Positions 32,336 to 45,849 of a stretch of DNA of 64,000 bases are shown piece by piece. This stretch comes from Hedera helix (lineage: Eukaryota > Streptophyta > Magnoliopsida > Apiales > Araliaceae). The notes below the pieces were generated by a model that saw only the letters and a program-made list of their open reading frames with translations, did no database searches and was not told where the DNA came from. The stretch lies in contig OX359266.1 of assembly GCA_947179155.2 (NCBI GenBank), positions 14,708,098 to 14,772,097 on the forward strand, in the 5' to 3' direction. Numbering within the stretch: position 1 is the stretch's first letter; the number at the start of each line of letters is the position of its first letter. The translations under genes and the position numbers were made by a program.

Positions 32336-33536
32336 TGAAAGCAGTATGCTCTCAAGCCAATCACATTTGATATGATATGCATATAGTTTGTAATCCTATT
32401 CGTTTATTAATAAAAGTAGCAAGACATTTCTTTATTTATGATTAATTAGCTAAATTAATTAAATAGATAAACCCATAATTTTTTAGTAATGCTTTTAGAA
32501 CCATAATGAGGATCGTGCTAATGAGATCTAAATTCAAGATAACTCAAAACTAAAATTGTTCCTAATAGTTGGATCACTAAAAAGGGGATTAGTAAACCTG
32601 GATAGATTAGTACATATTATGCTTGCTCTTACAAAAAGGATGATCGATCTTATAATCATTTGTGTAGAGACACTAAATCAAGTATGTATGTGCTTATTAG
32701 AGAATAAGTTCACTGAACATGACTCGTTCAAGAAATACCTAATGGAGTTTTACTTGTCTGTCAATAGGAGTTCCTTTTGTGATAGTCGTACAAGTGATCA
32801 TTGGACTTGAGATCATCATAGTATCTTGTGTGTACTGAGTTATACTTTGACATATTCCTCAAGGCTTATTGGTATATCGAAGGATATGCTTGGATATAAT
32901 AAGGTACACATGGAGATAGGTGAATGATCAACAAATGATCTACTACTTCCAGTAGAAGGAGAGAATGTCCTATGCAATTCAATAAGTGACAACTCAGAAA
33001 ACCCTGACCAGGGTTGAATGAAATTAAAAAGAAGTTTCTAATTTACATTAACTAGAGTTGTGCATTTGTGAATTGAAATGCATCGGATCAAATAAATAAG
33101 ACTTGACAAAAATCCCATGTCTTATATTTGATTGAGACACTGTATGCTAGAAGGATTGAATTGTAAGGTAACTATTCGCTGAAATTTTCATTTACGATCA
33201 AATGTTAAAATTTATATTATCTGGGATGTCGATTAATCACTAAAGGGGATTACCCTTATTTTAAGAATAAATATTATGTATTAATAAATTAAATGGTTTA
33301 ATTTATTTATATAAATAAGATTAAAAATGTTCTAATTAATTTATTCTACAACCAGTTAAGATGGAGGACCTAAAGGGTCACACTGTAAAAGAGTAATATT
33401 TGTTTTAGAAGTAGATGACATAATCGTAATAATAAATTAAGTATATTTAATTTATACTATGATGATAGAATAAATTAAATAGCTTAATATTTATAGTATA
33501 GTATTTTAGAAATACTAATTATAAATTAATAAGAGG

Positions 33537-33623
<87 letters not shown>

Positions 33624-34351
33624 TAGTTCCTAGATGGTTTAGGAATTAATTAATAAATAATAGTATTATTATAAATAATCAAGTTCCTAAATGGTTTAAG
33701 AATTATAATTATTATAATAATTAATTTAGTTCATAAATGGTTTAGAAATTAATTAATATAAAGTACTTTCATATTAAATAATTAAGTTCCTAATTGGCTT
33801 ATGAATTGTAATTGATTAATTTAGTTCCTAATTAGATTGAGAATTAAATTAAAACCCTAATCCTAAATAGTTTAGGAGGGTTGTCTATATCTATAAATAA
33901 GAGAAGTCATATCATAGATTAATGTTACACAATCTTTCACAAGAATTGTGAGAGTATTTCATAATTCTCTACATGTAAGGAGTTAGAGAGAGATAACAAA
34001 TTTGAGCTTGCCACCCATGGTTTCGAGAAACCAAAAATTCACTTCTTTAATTTTATAGATCTCTTGGTGGATCACCTTTAGAGGCTTCACATTTGGGGAG
34101 TTATTATTGATCTGTGAAATCTAATCGGTGAATTTAAAGAAGAATGTGAAAGATTAAAGAGAGTTGAACTTGTACATGTGGAAGCTTGGTTCTACAAAGG
34201 TATAAATCTTTTATTATTCCTCAATTAATAATTATCGCATAAGAAAGATCCTAGTTATTGGTTTGTAGAAAAATTTTAAATATGATTTTATTTGCTTTCG
34301 TTGTGCTTATATAATTTGATTATATGTATGCCATATTTTTGTAAACCAACA
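32336..34351 (+). mobile_element. 5' LTR of the plus-strand copia element (about 2016 bp), family B
   Basis: Begins TGAAAGCAGTATG and ends AAACCAACA before a PBS-like sequence. The 3' LTR at 39535-41549 matches it along its full length with many substitutions, indicating an old insertion. It contains a long TTA microsatellite at 33539-33623 and a TATA-like CTATAAATAAGAG near 33888. The flanks (TAAAT before, ATGAC after the 3' LTR) do not match, so the target duplication is lost, or the two LTRs belong to a rearranged element. Confidence 0.85.
33539..33623. repeat. (TTA)n microsatellite in the 5' LTR of copia family B
   Basis: About 28 uninterrupted TTA/ATT repeats. The 3' LTR has about 27 at the same place (40731-40812), so the tract was probably present at insertion and has stayed near the same length. 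Confidence 0.95.
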
Positions 34352-34352
34352 G

Positions 34353-34366
34353 TGGCATCAAGAGCC
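34353..34366 (+). promoter_or_regulatory. Primer binding site-like sequence, variant
   Basis: TGGCATCAAGAGCC two bases after the LTR end. It resembles the initiator Met tRNA PBS TGGTATCAGAGC with T to C and one extra A, a form seen in several plant copia families. Confidence 0.65.
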
Positions 34367-35362
34367 AAACTTATGCGGATTATTAATTGTTTTGATTCCA
34401 TATGTGTATGGATGTGTGTTTAGAATAATTTATTGGACATAATTTGTTGTATAAAATCATGAGTTTTGAAAATAATTACCAAAAATTGTGTTTTGGATCA
34501 TTAAAAAAGGTCAAAACTGTAAAAAAAATGCCAAAAATCGCGAGCTGGACAGAAACCTTGATCGCCGCAGCGGTGGGATCAATCGCCGCAACAGTGGGAT
34601 CAACCGCCGCAGCGGTCTCCTGCATTGCCGCAGTGGTCACCTGTTCTAATGGCTTTTTCGTAATTTTAATTTTTTAACTACAGTTTTGTAATTTTGTGCT
34701 TTTTTCAAAAATTAAAATAAAGAGTTATTTTATAGAATTTTATAATTTAAATAAAGAGTTATTTTAAACTTGAAATTAAATTTCATGTAACTTTAAATTA
34801 TCCATTAAATTGTATCGATATATATGTGGAATGGATCTTAATTCATAAGAAGAATAATATTTATTGATATATATGTTGATATATATAATAATAAATGTGA
34901 TTGATTATAGACTATTGACCAATGTGTGATTGGATGTGGATGCATGAATGATTGAATTTTATAAATGGGGTCTGTAAACCTTGTCTTGTCTATTTTTTTT
35001 TAATTTAAATTATATCTCCCTCCTATCTACTTTCAATTGACTATTGATCAAGGTTTCTATTTTATAAAAATAGTTTGTAATAGGATTAATTAGATTTACC
35101 TGAAGAATTGGAGCCGAAGAGCAAAGAGCACATGAAGACCCATTTTTAATAGAGTCCGGGTTAAATGTAATAGTTATTTTTATATATTTATTCTTGCATC
35201 ATAAGTTTGACCATTTGGTTTATTTGGTGGCTCGAATAAATCAAACTAGAATAAAGTCCATAATCAATCCAAGTAGAATATATTATTCTATATGTGCATG
35301 CTTATTTATATATATTATATATTATCGAACATGCTTCACATGTTAATTAATATAACGCGTAT

Positions 35363-35428
<66 letters not shown>

Positions 35429-35999
35429 CGCGCGTTAAACAAGATGAAATCATTAATATTAATAAACCCCTCATAATGTAGAATAAATATTATTTATAAA
35501 ATAAATTAAAAGGTTTAATTCATGAATTAAAATAGTTTAATTCAATTAAATAAAATTAGAATGATTCTAATTTACTTATTCTATTACTCATAATGTTAAA
35601 TTATAACGTTCAAAGATATTTATTAAAAATATCGAACGTCGCCTTCTAGCATGGTAAAACGATAGAGTATCAAATAATCATTATAAGTTTGTTGTGTCAC
35701 TCAAGGCTTTTATTAATTTTTTGAGATGTTGTTTTATCACATTTTATGCTTATAAAAGAATTGAACAATACTGTTTTGTTGTGTCATACAAGGACAATAT
35801 TTTTCTCTTCACTTATATGAAAGTGCAAGGTCAGACTTAACTTGGATAATTTTGATTTGGATGTGTCATACATGATCATAATAATCCAAGTGGCAAAATA
35901 AAAAAGAGTTACATGTTAATGTAATTGACAAAGAGTTGTCTACCTATTTATTTATATATAGTTTGTTGTGTCACACAATGCTATATACATTTGAAATAT
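34367..35999 (+). other. Leader and decayed 5' gag region of copia family B
   Basis: Little can be read here. 34549-34650 has a GC-rich imperfect repeat (GCCGCAGCGGTGGGATCAA, about four units) that is open in one frame but low in complexity, so I do not call a protein. 35362-35434 is a TA, TG, CG compound microsatellite. 35640-36000 repeats GTTGTGTCA(C/T)ACAAGG-type phrases about four times, each next to an AT-rich segment. Confidence 0.55.
35362..35434. repeat. Compound (TA)n(TG)n(CG)n microsatellite
   Basis: About 12 TA, 18 TG and 7 CG repeats in direct succession. The run of CG in this AT-rich setting is unusual, and all three parts can adopt non-B DNA. Confidence 0.95.
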
Positions 36000-37020
36000 G
36001 ATTCTTATTCTTACTAGTAAATCTTTAACTAGATTTGCTGAACTAGATACAGAGGGTAATATAGTTTGATGAAAATAGTGGAATACACTATTTTAAATAA
36101 AGACCTAATTAACTTGGTGATTAATAAAATGAATGTATGTTAATGTTATTATTAATTCACTTAAATAATATAGTTATGTTTAATTAACTAACACTGCATA
36201 GCATATTGGATGCTAATAATTTAATCCAATCGAATTGTTTGGATTGATTAAACAAATTTGAGAATAGTTCTTAATGCTAAAAAGCTAGCGAATGTCCTTA
36301 ATTTACCTATCATTATAAATGTTGTAGATTAACCATCTGAGGAAGAGATTATTATTTTAAGAAATGACAAGATGATGCAAATGTGGCTCAATGCATCATG
36401 TTGCATCCATAAGTATTGAGTTATAACGTCAACACGAGAAAATGGATGCACCTACTATATTGTTGCACCTTCATAAATTATAATGGTGAGAAAAATAGGT
36501 CAACGAGATATAAAATATCTAAAGAGTTCTTCCGATCTATAATAACCAATGGTACTACAGTACATACACATGTCCCAAAAATGATCAATTGGATTGATCA
36601 ATTACGACAACTGATTTTTGTCAAGAATGGAAAGTTGAGTCAAGATTCGATCTTGTAGTGACTCACGGACTCCTATTCACAATTAGTTGTGAACGTCAAC
36701 ATTAATAAGCTAAACGTCAGTTTAACTGATTTGCTTAATATGTTGAAGATTATTGAGAGTCACTTTTCTTCCAAGAAAAATCAAGTCTTACTAGTAGATA
36801 AATCTTCTAAGCAGAAGAAGATGACTAAAAGTGTTTCTGAGGAATCAAAAAGGATAGAAGGCAAATGAAATACACTAATTAAAAGGACATAAATAAAAGT
36901 GATCCCGAGGGAAAAAGAGTTTTCTTTTATTGTGATAAGCTGGGACACTGGAAGAACAATTGTAAGAGAGTTGCAGTACCTAAGAAGAAGAAGCTTGGAG
37001 AAGATTCTACTGCATATATA
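36000..37020 (+). pseudogene. gag: Copia gag remnant with degenerate zinc knuckle
   Basis: Decayed Gag. Around 36920-36970 the sequence reads FFYCDKLGHWKNNCK, a CCHC knuckle in which the first Cys has become Phe. It is followed by VPKKKKLGED, the usual basic link to the protease. Upstream, 36416-36658 is open and compatible with the Gag core but weakly conserved. Many stops elsewhere. Confidence 0.68.
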
Positions 37021-39534
37021 GATTTGTTCATAATGAAATAGAACTTTCTATAAGTCAAGTTCTACTTAGGTATTAGATACCGGCTGGTGGTCTCACATAT
37101 GCAAGTCATTGTAGAGACTAGGCATAAGTAGAAGACTGAACTAAAGATAAGTAATCTTGTGTATGGGGAATGGAGCAAAATGTTGCTGCATTAATCATAG
37201 AAACTTACAGTTTAACATTTGCCTATGGGCTAGTCTATTAAGTTAGTAAGATGTTATTATGTTGATTACTTGATGGACATTGTATACTTGACTTACATGA
37301 AAAATATTTCAAATTGAACAAACTAAAGGTAAATAAATTATATGAATTATACCTTTATGCAACACTGTTAACTCGGTCATGTTAATGAAACAAGACAAAA
37401 CAAGTTGTATAACAACAGGCTTTTAGTGTTTTTTGATTATGAATTAAATACAACATATGGATCTTGTATCATGGACAATGTGACTAAATCTCCATTTACT
37501 GGACATGGGGAGAGAGTTGTTGAGTTGTTAGAGATGGTACACACAGTTATGTGTGGGACCTATAACAACAAATGCATAAGGATGGTATTCATTCATTACT
37601 TTCACTGATGATTTTAGTTTTTGATATATGTATTTGATGAAATACAAATCCAAATTGTTTGAAATGTTCAAAGAATCAGAAGTAAAGTAGAGAAACAAAT
37701 AACTAAAAATATTAAAGTTCTTTGATTAGATCGAGAAGTGAATACTTAAGCAGTAAGTTTCTAGATCATCTCAAAGCGAAATGGTATTTTCTCACAATGG
37801 ACACGATGTTGATCCATGTTGAGTTTTACCAATCTTTTAGTATCCTTCTAAGGTTATACCCTAAAAGCGGTTGCATGTCTACTAAACAAGATACTATCAG
37901 TTTCTGTTTCCTAAGACTCCATATGAGTTATGAATAGGGAGGAACCAAGTCTTAAGTATGTTAAGATTTAGATTGTCCAACTTATGTCAAATGGTTTAAA
38001 AAGGATAAGCTTGGGATAAGATATGACAAGTATAAACTTGTAGGATATCCTAAAGAAAACTTAGGGTATTACTTCTATAATTTGACTAATTAAAAGGCGT
38101 TTGTTGAAACACACTACCTTATAGAAAAAATGAGTTTATCCTTAAAGTGGTTAGTGGGAGTAAGATAGATCTTGAAGAAGTTCAAGAACTACAAATCAAG
38201 TGAAGAAATCTGTACAAGTAGATAAACCCATTGTACCATAATCAAGTTGTAAATCTGGTTTAGCACCAAAGATACCTAAGAGGTATAAATTCATTATAGA
38301 TAATGATGATTAGGTACACATCATAGTGGATAATGATCCAGTTACATACGATGAGGTATGAGTATTAGATACTCAAGAGAAATAGATGATGACCATGAAA
38401 TTCGAAATGTGTCTTTGGAGAAAGACTAAAGCAGATGACAAGGTGGAGACCTATAAGACTTGACTAGTGGCAAAAGGTTTTAAAGAATGTCAAGGAGTTG
38501 ACTATGATGAAACTTTTCACTAGTAAAAATGCATATATCCATTCGAATTTTACTTGCAGTTGCAGTTTATTATACAAGGAGGATGTATGTATGATACAGC
38601 TAATGAGATTTGTCCCTATAGAGATGGAGTAAATCTAGTATGTAAGTTACAATGATCCAATTACGGATTAATGAAGCAAGCTTATTAAAGATGAAACATC
38701 CGTTTTGATGAGATAATAAAAAGAATTTGATTTGATCAAAAACGTTGATGAACCAAGTGTGTACAAAAGGGTTAATGGGAGCACTGTGACATTCCTAGTA
38801 CTATATGTTGATATAGTACTGATAAGGAATGACATACTTATGCTACAATCAGTAAAGATATAGTTATCTAAACACTTCTTCATCAAGGACTTGGGAGAAA
38901 CAGCTTATTATTGGGGATAAAGATCTATAGAGATAGATGGTAAATGATGTTCGGCTTCACCCAAGGAACATACATTGATTCAATTATATATACAAGACCT
39001 GGTGTTGCTTATGTATGACAAGCAGATATCAGTTCATTCATGAAGAAGAATATTAGAAAGGAGTTTCTAAAGATAGGTTTGATTTGAAACTCGAGGGCTT
39101 AACAGACTCAAATTTTTTAACTAACCAAGACAACAACATATCCGTTTTAGGTTATATGATTACGTTGAACAGTGGTGCAGTGAGTTGCTGATTTTGTGAC
39201 AAAGACATAGTAAATACTGTAAGTGTAGTTGCAAAGGTGATTGTTTATTTTAACAAGTTCATTACAAAACTATAATGGTTCCTAGCATTAAAGATTAAAG
39301 GAGTTTAATTCGCCAATGAACCTAGGTCTTATCTGAAATCCAAACATGTGTTGCAACACTTTCGTATGATTAGATGAATAATTGAAAAAGAGACGACACC
39401 ATAAAGATAATAGACTTTTAGTACAACATTACAGATCCACTAACTAAAACATTTACTAAGCAATTCGTACGCCACTTAGAGAAGAATGGTATGGGGATAC
39501 CAAAGGGCGACTGGCTTTAATGCAATTGGGAGAT
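37021..39534 (+). pseudogene. pol: Copia pol, decayed: protease, integrase, RT, RNase H
   Basis: Landmarks in order: protease LDTGWWSHICKSL at about 37073; pre-integrase LGHVNETRQNKLY and integrase zinc region within 37390-37608 (TKSPFTGHGERVVELL, then CGTYNNKC); weak integrase core 37620-37980; RT start YKT-LVAKGFKECQGVDYDETF at 38450-38520 with one stop; RT catalytic LYVDIVLIRNDI at 38800-38830, where the second Asp of YVDD is now Ile; KDLGETAYYWG; RNase H GYMITLNSGAVSC at 39155; and the end DPLTKTFTKQFVRHLEK before the purine tract TGCAATTGGGAGAT and the LTR. It has dozens of stops and shifts and is clearly dead. Confidence 0.85.
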
Positions 39535-40729
39535 TGAAAGTAGTATGCCCTCAAGCCAATCACATTTGATATGATATGCATATACTTTGTAATCTTATTC
39601 TTTTATTAATAAAAGTATCAAGGCATTTCTTTATTAATGATTAATTAGCTAAATTAATTAAATGGATAAACTCATAGTTTTTGAGTAATGCTTTTAGAAC
39701 CATAATGAGGATTGTGCTAATGAGATCTAAATTTAAGATAGCACAAAATTAAAATTATTCCTAATCGTTGGATTACTAAAAAGGAGATTAGTAGATCCGG
39801 ATAGATTGATATATACTATGCTTGCTCTTATACAGAGGATGATTGATTTCATAATCATTTGTGTAGAGACACTAAAGCAAGTATATATGTGTTTGTTAGA
39901 GAATATGTTTACTATACATGACTCGCTTAAGGAATACCTAATGGAGTTTTACTTATTTGTCAATAGGTGTTCCTTATGTGATAGTCGTACAAGTGAACCT
40001 TGGACTTGAGATCATCACAGTATCTTGTGTGTATTGAGTTATACTTTGACATATTTCTCAAGGCTTGTTAGTATATCAAAGGTTATGCTTGGGTATAATA
40101 AGGTACACACGGAGATAGGTGAATGATCAATAAAGGATCTACCACTTTCAGTAGAGGGTGAGAATGTCCTATATGATTCAATAAGTGACAACTCAGAAAT
40201 TTCCAGGGAGGATTGAATGGAATTAGAAAGGAGTTTCTAATTTACATTAACTAGAGTTATACATTTGTGAATTGAAATGCATATGATTAAATAAATAAGA
40301 CTTGACAGAATTCCATGTCTTATATTTGATTGAGACATTGTGTGGTAGAAGGATTGAATTGTATGGTAACTATTCACTGAAAGCTTTTTTTACGATCAAA
40401 TGTTGAAATCTATATTATCTAGAATGTCGATTAATAGCTACGGGGGCTTACCCTTATTGTGGAATAAATATTTATTCTAAATTAAAGAGTTAATTCGTAA
40501 TAAATGAATTAGAATTGTTTTAATTTATTTATTATACAACCAGTTTAATATAGAGAACCTAAAGGGTCACACCGTAAAAGAGTAATATTTATTTTAGAAG
40601 TGGATGGCATAATCGTAATAATAAATTAAGTATATTTAATTTATACTACGGTGATAGAATAAATTAAATAACTTAATATTTATAATTTAGTATTTTAAAA
40701 ATACTAATTATAAATTAATAAGAGGAGTC

Positions 40730-40812
<83 letters not shown>

Positions 40813-41549
40813 TAGTTGCTAGATGGTTTAGGAATTAATTAACAAATAATAGTATTATTATAAAAATCAAGTTCCTAAATGGTTTAGGAATTGTAATTAT
40901 TATAATAATGAATTTAGTTCTTAAATAATTTAGGAATTAATTAATATGAAGTACTCTCATATTAAATAATTAAGTTCGTAATTGGTTTATAAATTATAAT
41001 TAATTAATTTAGTTCCTTATTAGATTAAAAATTAAATTAAAACCATAATCCTAAATAGTTTAGGCGGGTTGTCTATATCTATAAATAAGAGGAGTCTTAT
41101 CATAGATTAATGTTACATAATCTTTCACAAGAATTGACAGAGTAGTTTATAATTATCTACATTTAAGGAGTTAGAGAGAGAGAGAGAGATAAAACGAATT
41201 TGAGCTTGCCACCCATGGTTTGGAGAAACAAAAAATTAACTTCTTTAATTCATATATCTCTTGATGGATCACCTCTAGATGCTTCACACTTGGGGAGCTG
41301 ACATTGATCCGTGAAATCTAATCGGTGAATTTGAAGAAGAATGTGAATGATTAAAGGGAGTTAAACTTGTACCTGTGGAAGTTTGGTTCTACAAAAATAT
41401 AAATCTTTTATCAATCCTCAATTAATAATTATCGCGTAAGAAATATTTTGGTTATTGGTTTGTAGAAAAAATTTAAAATCTGATTTTGCGTGCTTTCGTT
41501 GCGCTTATATAATTTGATTATATGTATGCCATGTTTTTGCAAACCAATA
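39535..41549 (+). mobile_element. 3' LTR of the plus-strand copia element (about 2015 bp), family B
   Basis: Begins TGAAAGTAGTATG after the purine tract and ends AAACCAATA. It is the partner of 32336-34351. (TTA)n lies at 40731-40812. The following sequence at 41550 is chromovirus pol, so this element or a rearrangement joins directly to another element's internal region. Confidence 0.85.
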
Positions 41550-42360
41550 ATGACTAGAAAAGCTCTTAGCGTACAGTCCTAAAAAGATGATAGTGTACAG
41601 CGAGATAATCTTTTCCATACAAGGTGTTTTGTTCAAGGTAAAATTTACAGTGTGGTGATTGATGGAGGTAGTTGTACAAACGCTGCAAGTACACTTATGG
41701 TGGAGAAGTTGAGTCTATCGACGATCAAACATTCTCAGCCATACAAGTTGTAATGGCTTAATGATAGTGGAGAGATCAAAGTGACTAGACAAGTGTTGGT
41801 GCCATTTAGTATAGGGAAGTATGAAGATGAAGTATTGTGCGATGTGGTTCCGATGCAAGCCAACCATTTGTTACTTGAAAGACCATGAAAATTTGATCGA
41901 CGCGTGAAGCATGACAGATTCACAAACAAGTACTCATTCATCTACAAATAAAAGCTGATTATTTTGGCATCGTTAAGTCCAAAACAATTTCATAAAGATC
42001 AATTGCATTTATAGAAAAGTTGTAGATAGAGTAAGGAAAAAGAAAAAGAAAAGAATGAAGAGGAAAAAAATGAAAAATAGAAGAGTGAAAAAAAAGTTGA
42101 GAGAAAAGAAAGCGAGAGAAAAATAGAGAGAGGAACGAATTTCTTGACAAAAGAGAGTGATGTGAAAAGGCCTTATTTTCTAAGCAACTAATAATTGTAC
42201 TTTTGTACAAGAAGGCATTGAATACTAACGTATCTAATTCTTCTTTTCTTAGTGTTGTTGCATCTTATTTTTACAGGAATATGGCGATGCATTTTTTGAG
42301 GATCTATCGAAAGGGTTAGCACCTATTTGGGGAATATAACATTAAATTGACTTTATACAC
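41550..42360 (+). pseudogene. pol: Chromovirus aspartic protease region, broken
   Basis: Starts just before the protease: VQRDNLFHTRC, then the active site VVIDGGSCTNAAS (D-G-G, the usual form in this clade), PYKL, WLNDSGEIKV, PFSIGKYEDEVLCDVVPMQANHLLL, and KHDRFTNKYSF. Stops lie at the Gln before WLND and after LLLERP. A Lys/Glu-rich low-complexity linker follows (42030-42130). Gag and the 5' LTR of this element are missing, cut off by the copia LTR at 41549. Confidence 0.85.
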
Positions 42361-43640
42361 GGTGTTACCATTCCGAGTCGACCAACTTATAAGAGAAATC
42401 CCGAGGAGATAAAGGAGCTACAAAGGCAAGTTAACGAATTGAAGGGGTTTTTGATAGAAACTATGAGTCCACGTGCAGTTCCATTGATCTTAGTACCTAA
42501 GAAGAATAAGAGATGATGTATGTGCGTTGATTGTCGTGCAGTAAATAATATTATGGTAAAGTATCGACATCCCATTCTTAGATTAGATGATATACTGGAT
42601 GAATTACATGGGTCTTGTATATTTTTAAAATTGATTTAAAAAGTGGATATTATCAAATTGGCATAAAAGAGGGAGATGAGTGAAAAACTGCTTTTAAAGA
42701 GAAATATGGTTTATATGAGTGGTTAGTTTTACCTTTTGGATTAACTAATTCACCTAGTACTTTCATGAGATTAATGAACCATGTTTTATGATCTTTCATT
42801 GGAAAATTTGTTGTTGTTTACTTTGATGATATTTTAGTTTATAGCAAAAACTTGGATGAACATGAGTGCATTTAAACTCTGTTTTAGATATACTTAGAAA
42901 AGAGAAGTTATTTGCTTAAATAGATAAATGTACCTGTTGCACGGATAGAGTTATTTTCTTTGGTTTTGTTGTTAGCTCTTAGGGAATTCAAGTGGACGAA
43001 GGAAAGATACGTGCAATCCAAGAATGACCGAGTCTCGCCAATGTGAGCCAAGTCTGAAGTTTTTATGGACTTGCGAGTTTTTATCGGCGATTCGTAAGAG
43101 ATTTCAGTAGCTTTACTGCACCATTAACCGAAGTCTTCAAGAAAAGTGTGGGGTTCAAATGGGGAGATGAACAAGAGAAAGCGTTTCAATTAATAAAATC
43201 TAAATTAACTAATGTTCATTTACTTATTCTACCTAATTTTACTAAAATGTTTGAGCTTGAGTGTGATACTTCAGGTTTAGGGATTAAAGCGGGATTGATG
43301 CAAGAAGACAAATCAGTCGCATATTTTAGCGAGAGGTGGAGTGGAGAGGTTCTTAACTATCTTACTTACGACAAGGAGTTGTACACATTGGTTAGAGCTT
43401 TGGTGACATGACATCACTACCTTTGGCCTAGAAAGTTTATGATTCATACGAATCATGAGTCATTGAAGTACTTGAAGGGTCAGCATAAATTAAACAAGAG
43501 ACATGCGCGATGCCTGGAATTTATCGTGACGTTTCCATATGTCATTCGATATAAAAAAGGTAAAGAGAATATCATTGCATATGCTCTATTGCGAAGGTAC
43601 GTGTTATTAAATACTCTTGATACCAAATTACTTAATTTTG
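42361..43640 (+). pseudogene. pol: Chromovirus reverse transcriptase and RNase H, broken
   Basis: RT: RPTYKRNPEEIKELQRQVNE near 42378, [64 protein letters not shown] and the catalytic VVYFDDILVYSKN at about 42815-42850. Then FFGFVV, VDEGKIRAIQE and [13 protein letters not shown]. RNase H lies in open stretches 43148-43411 and 43439-43681: [77 protein letters not shown]. Stops replace several codons. It is distinct from the Tekay-like elements (YFDD rather than FIDD, DGG protease); most like CRM- or Reina-type chromoviruses by my recollection, clade not settled. Confidence 0.85.
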
Positions 43641-45060
43641 AGCAAATTAAAGAATTATATGCATTAGACCATGATTTTTGAGAAGAGTATGAATCATATG
43701 TTAAGAATGCAGTAGGTAAGTACTTTAGGCATGCTGATTTTTTATTTCGTGAAAATAAGTTGTGCATATTTGCTTGTTCTTTACGTGAGTTGTTAGTAAA
43801 AGAATAACATGGGGGTGGTTTGATGGGTTATTTTGGTGTAGTTAAGACATTATCTATTTTACAAGAGCATTTTTATTGCCTGTATATGAAACGTGATGTA
43901 GAGAGAATTTGTGATAGATGTATTACTTGTCGTCAATCTAAATCACGTGTTCAAACCCGTGGTTTATATAGACCATTGTTTATACCTAGTGAGCCTTGGA
44001 TTGATATTTTTATGGATTTTGTGTTGGGTTTACTTAGGTCTAAGAATGGACATGATTCTATTTTTGTGGTCGTGGATAGGTTTTCTAAGATGACACATTT
44101 TATTCCATGTCACAAAACTGATGATGCTTTCAATGTTGCTAATTTGTTCTTTAGAGAAATTGTTAGATTAAATGGAATGCCTAAAACAATTATTTATGAT
44201 AGAGATAATAAGTTCTTGAGTTATTTTTGGAAGACATTGTGGTGTAAGTTGGGTACTGAATTGTTGTTTTCTACTACTTGTCATCCATAAACTGATGGTC
44301 AGACGGAGTCGTAAATAGAACTTTGTCATCTTTGTTAAGGGTATTAATTAAAAAGAACATTAAGCATTGGGAATAGTGTTTACCACATGTTGAGTTTGCT
44401 TATAATAGATATGTTCATTTTGCTACAAATTATTCACCTTTTTAGATTGTATATGGCTTTAATCCTTTAACGCCATTGGATCTATCACTATTACCTGTTT
44501 CTGAATTTAATAATATGGATGGAAAAAAACAAGTTGATTTTGCTAAGCAAATACATGAAAGGGCTATACTTAACTTTGAAATGAGGACGGAACAATACGT
44601 GAAGCATGCGAATAAATGGCATAATCTTTGAGCTTGGTGAATGGGTGTGGTTACATTTGAGAAAAGAGAGATTTCCAACTCAAAGGAGTTTAAAGTTTCT
44701 TCCATGAGGAGATGGTCATTTTCAAGTTCTCGAGCTCATTAATGACAATGCTTACAAATTGGACTTACTAGGTCAGTATAATGTTAGTGCTACCTTCAAC
44801 GTTTTTGATTTAAGTCCGTTTGCTGCAAGCGATAATTTGAGGACAAATTCTTATCAAGAGGAGATGAATGATGATGACGTAAGGACTTAAAGTTTTGGGA
44901 GATCCAGTTCAAGTTCCAAGTGGACCGGATATGAAAGCACGAGCAAAACGATTCAAGGAAGGACTTATCGGATTGATTCAAAAAGTGTGGGCTAGAGAGA
45001 GTGCAAGAAATATAAGTCATGAAGAAGATCTAAAGTTGATTCAAGTGTTGTGAGATAGCT
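43641..45060 (+). pseudogene. pol: Chromovirus integrase and C-terminal tail, broken
   Basis: The zinc finger is at 43800-43950 ([29 protein letters not shown]). The core is open at 43820-44290: [76 protein letters not shown], then a TAA where Gln stood and TDGQTES. Further on come AYNRYVHFATNYSPF, IVYGFNPLTPLDLS and VWLHLRKERFPTQRSLKFLP in shifted frames, then INDNAYKLDLLGQYNVSAT and FDLSPF. The tail ends GPDMKARAKRFKEGLIGLIQ before a stop near 45050. I see no canonical chromodomain. Confidence 0.82.
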
Positions 45061-45096
45061 CAAGTCCAGATCCAGAAAATCAAAAAATTGAGTTTT

Positions 45097-45290
45097 AGAA
45101 TCAGCGCTAGAAATTAACTTGGAGCCAGTGCCCCAGCGCTAGAGAGCAGATGGGTCAGCGCCCCAACGCTAGGAAAAAGTGCCCCGACATTGGAAAATAA
45201 AGAGGACAATGCCCTGACACTGGAAAATAAAGAGGACAATGCCCTGACACTGGAAATGTACTTAGGCTCAATGCCCCGACGCTAGATTAG
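45097..45290. repeat. GC-rich minisatellite after chromovirus pol
   Basis: About seven diverged units of about 20-36 bp built on AGCGCCCCAACGCTAG, some as a complementary GTGCCCCGACATTGG-type form. The unit AATAAAGAGGACAATGCCC is duplicated exactly. CAGCGCTAG / GCCCCAGCGCT gives local dyad symmetry. Similar words occur at 51870-51945 and, more loosely, at 56210 and 62465 in unrelated LTRs. Confidence 0.82.
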
Positions 45291-45845
45291 TATTTCAGTT
45301 TTATTTTTTTACGTATTTTTTAATATATATTTTTTTCTAATTTGACTTAGGATTTGTTACCATTTTAAGATTAGATTTCTTATGTAATGATATTTTCTAT
45401 TGATTTGAGGATTAAGAATCATAAAATTAGTATAAATAAACACCTAAGGCTTTTGAAAACATAACATTCATTATTATTATTCAATATATTTTTTTGCGAG
45501 GATTTATTCTTCATCTTTAGGTTTTTTGAGAATTTTTGAGCATTTTTTTAGTTATTCTCGAGATTCAATATTGACTTATCTTACAATAATTCATAGTTGT
45601 GTGTGGTGTCTTCTACCGCATCAATCATCGATTGTACCAAGGTTCTTGTCTCTTTATAGACAACGGGTTTAGGTGTCATTGGTTTCCATTCAACGCAGAT
45701 TTGTTGCACGAGTAATTGTACCAATGTTATCGCTTCTATATAAGCGATGGGTTAAGGTGTTATTAGTGTTTCACCAAATAACTTTGCTAGAAAATGATCC
45801 GGGCAACGTTCACCTTACACAAGTGTACTGTGGACCTAAATCACT
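45291..45845 (+). mobile_element. Probable 3' untranslated end and LTR of the chromovirus
   Basis: Contains a TATA-like GTATAAATAAACACC at about 45432 and a direct repeat of about 55 bp (GATTGTACCAAGGTTCTTGTC at 45630, and AATTGTACCAATGTTATCGC at 45715, each followed by TCT-ATA-AGA/GCGATGGGTT and GGTGT-ATT). The exact LTR start could not be placed because there is no partner LTR. The sequence hands over to the third Tekay-like fragment near 45845. Confidence 0.5.
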
Positions 45846-45849
45846 CTAG

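Noticed and set aside
34444..34677. Ala/Val-rich 77-codon frame in the copia leader
   Set aside because: It comes from a GCCGCAGCGGTGGG repeat; composition is low-complexity and no other copy supports it.
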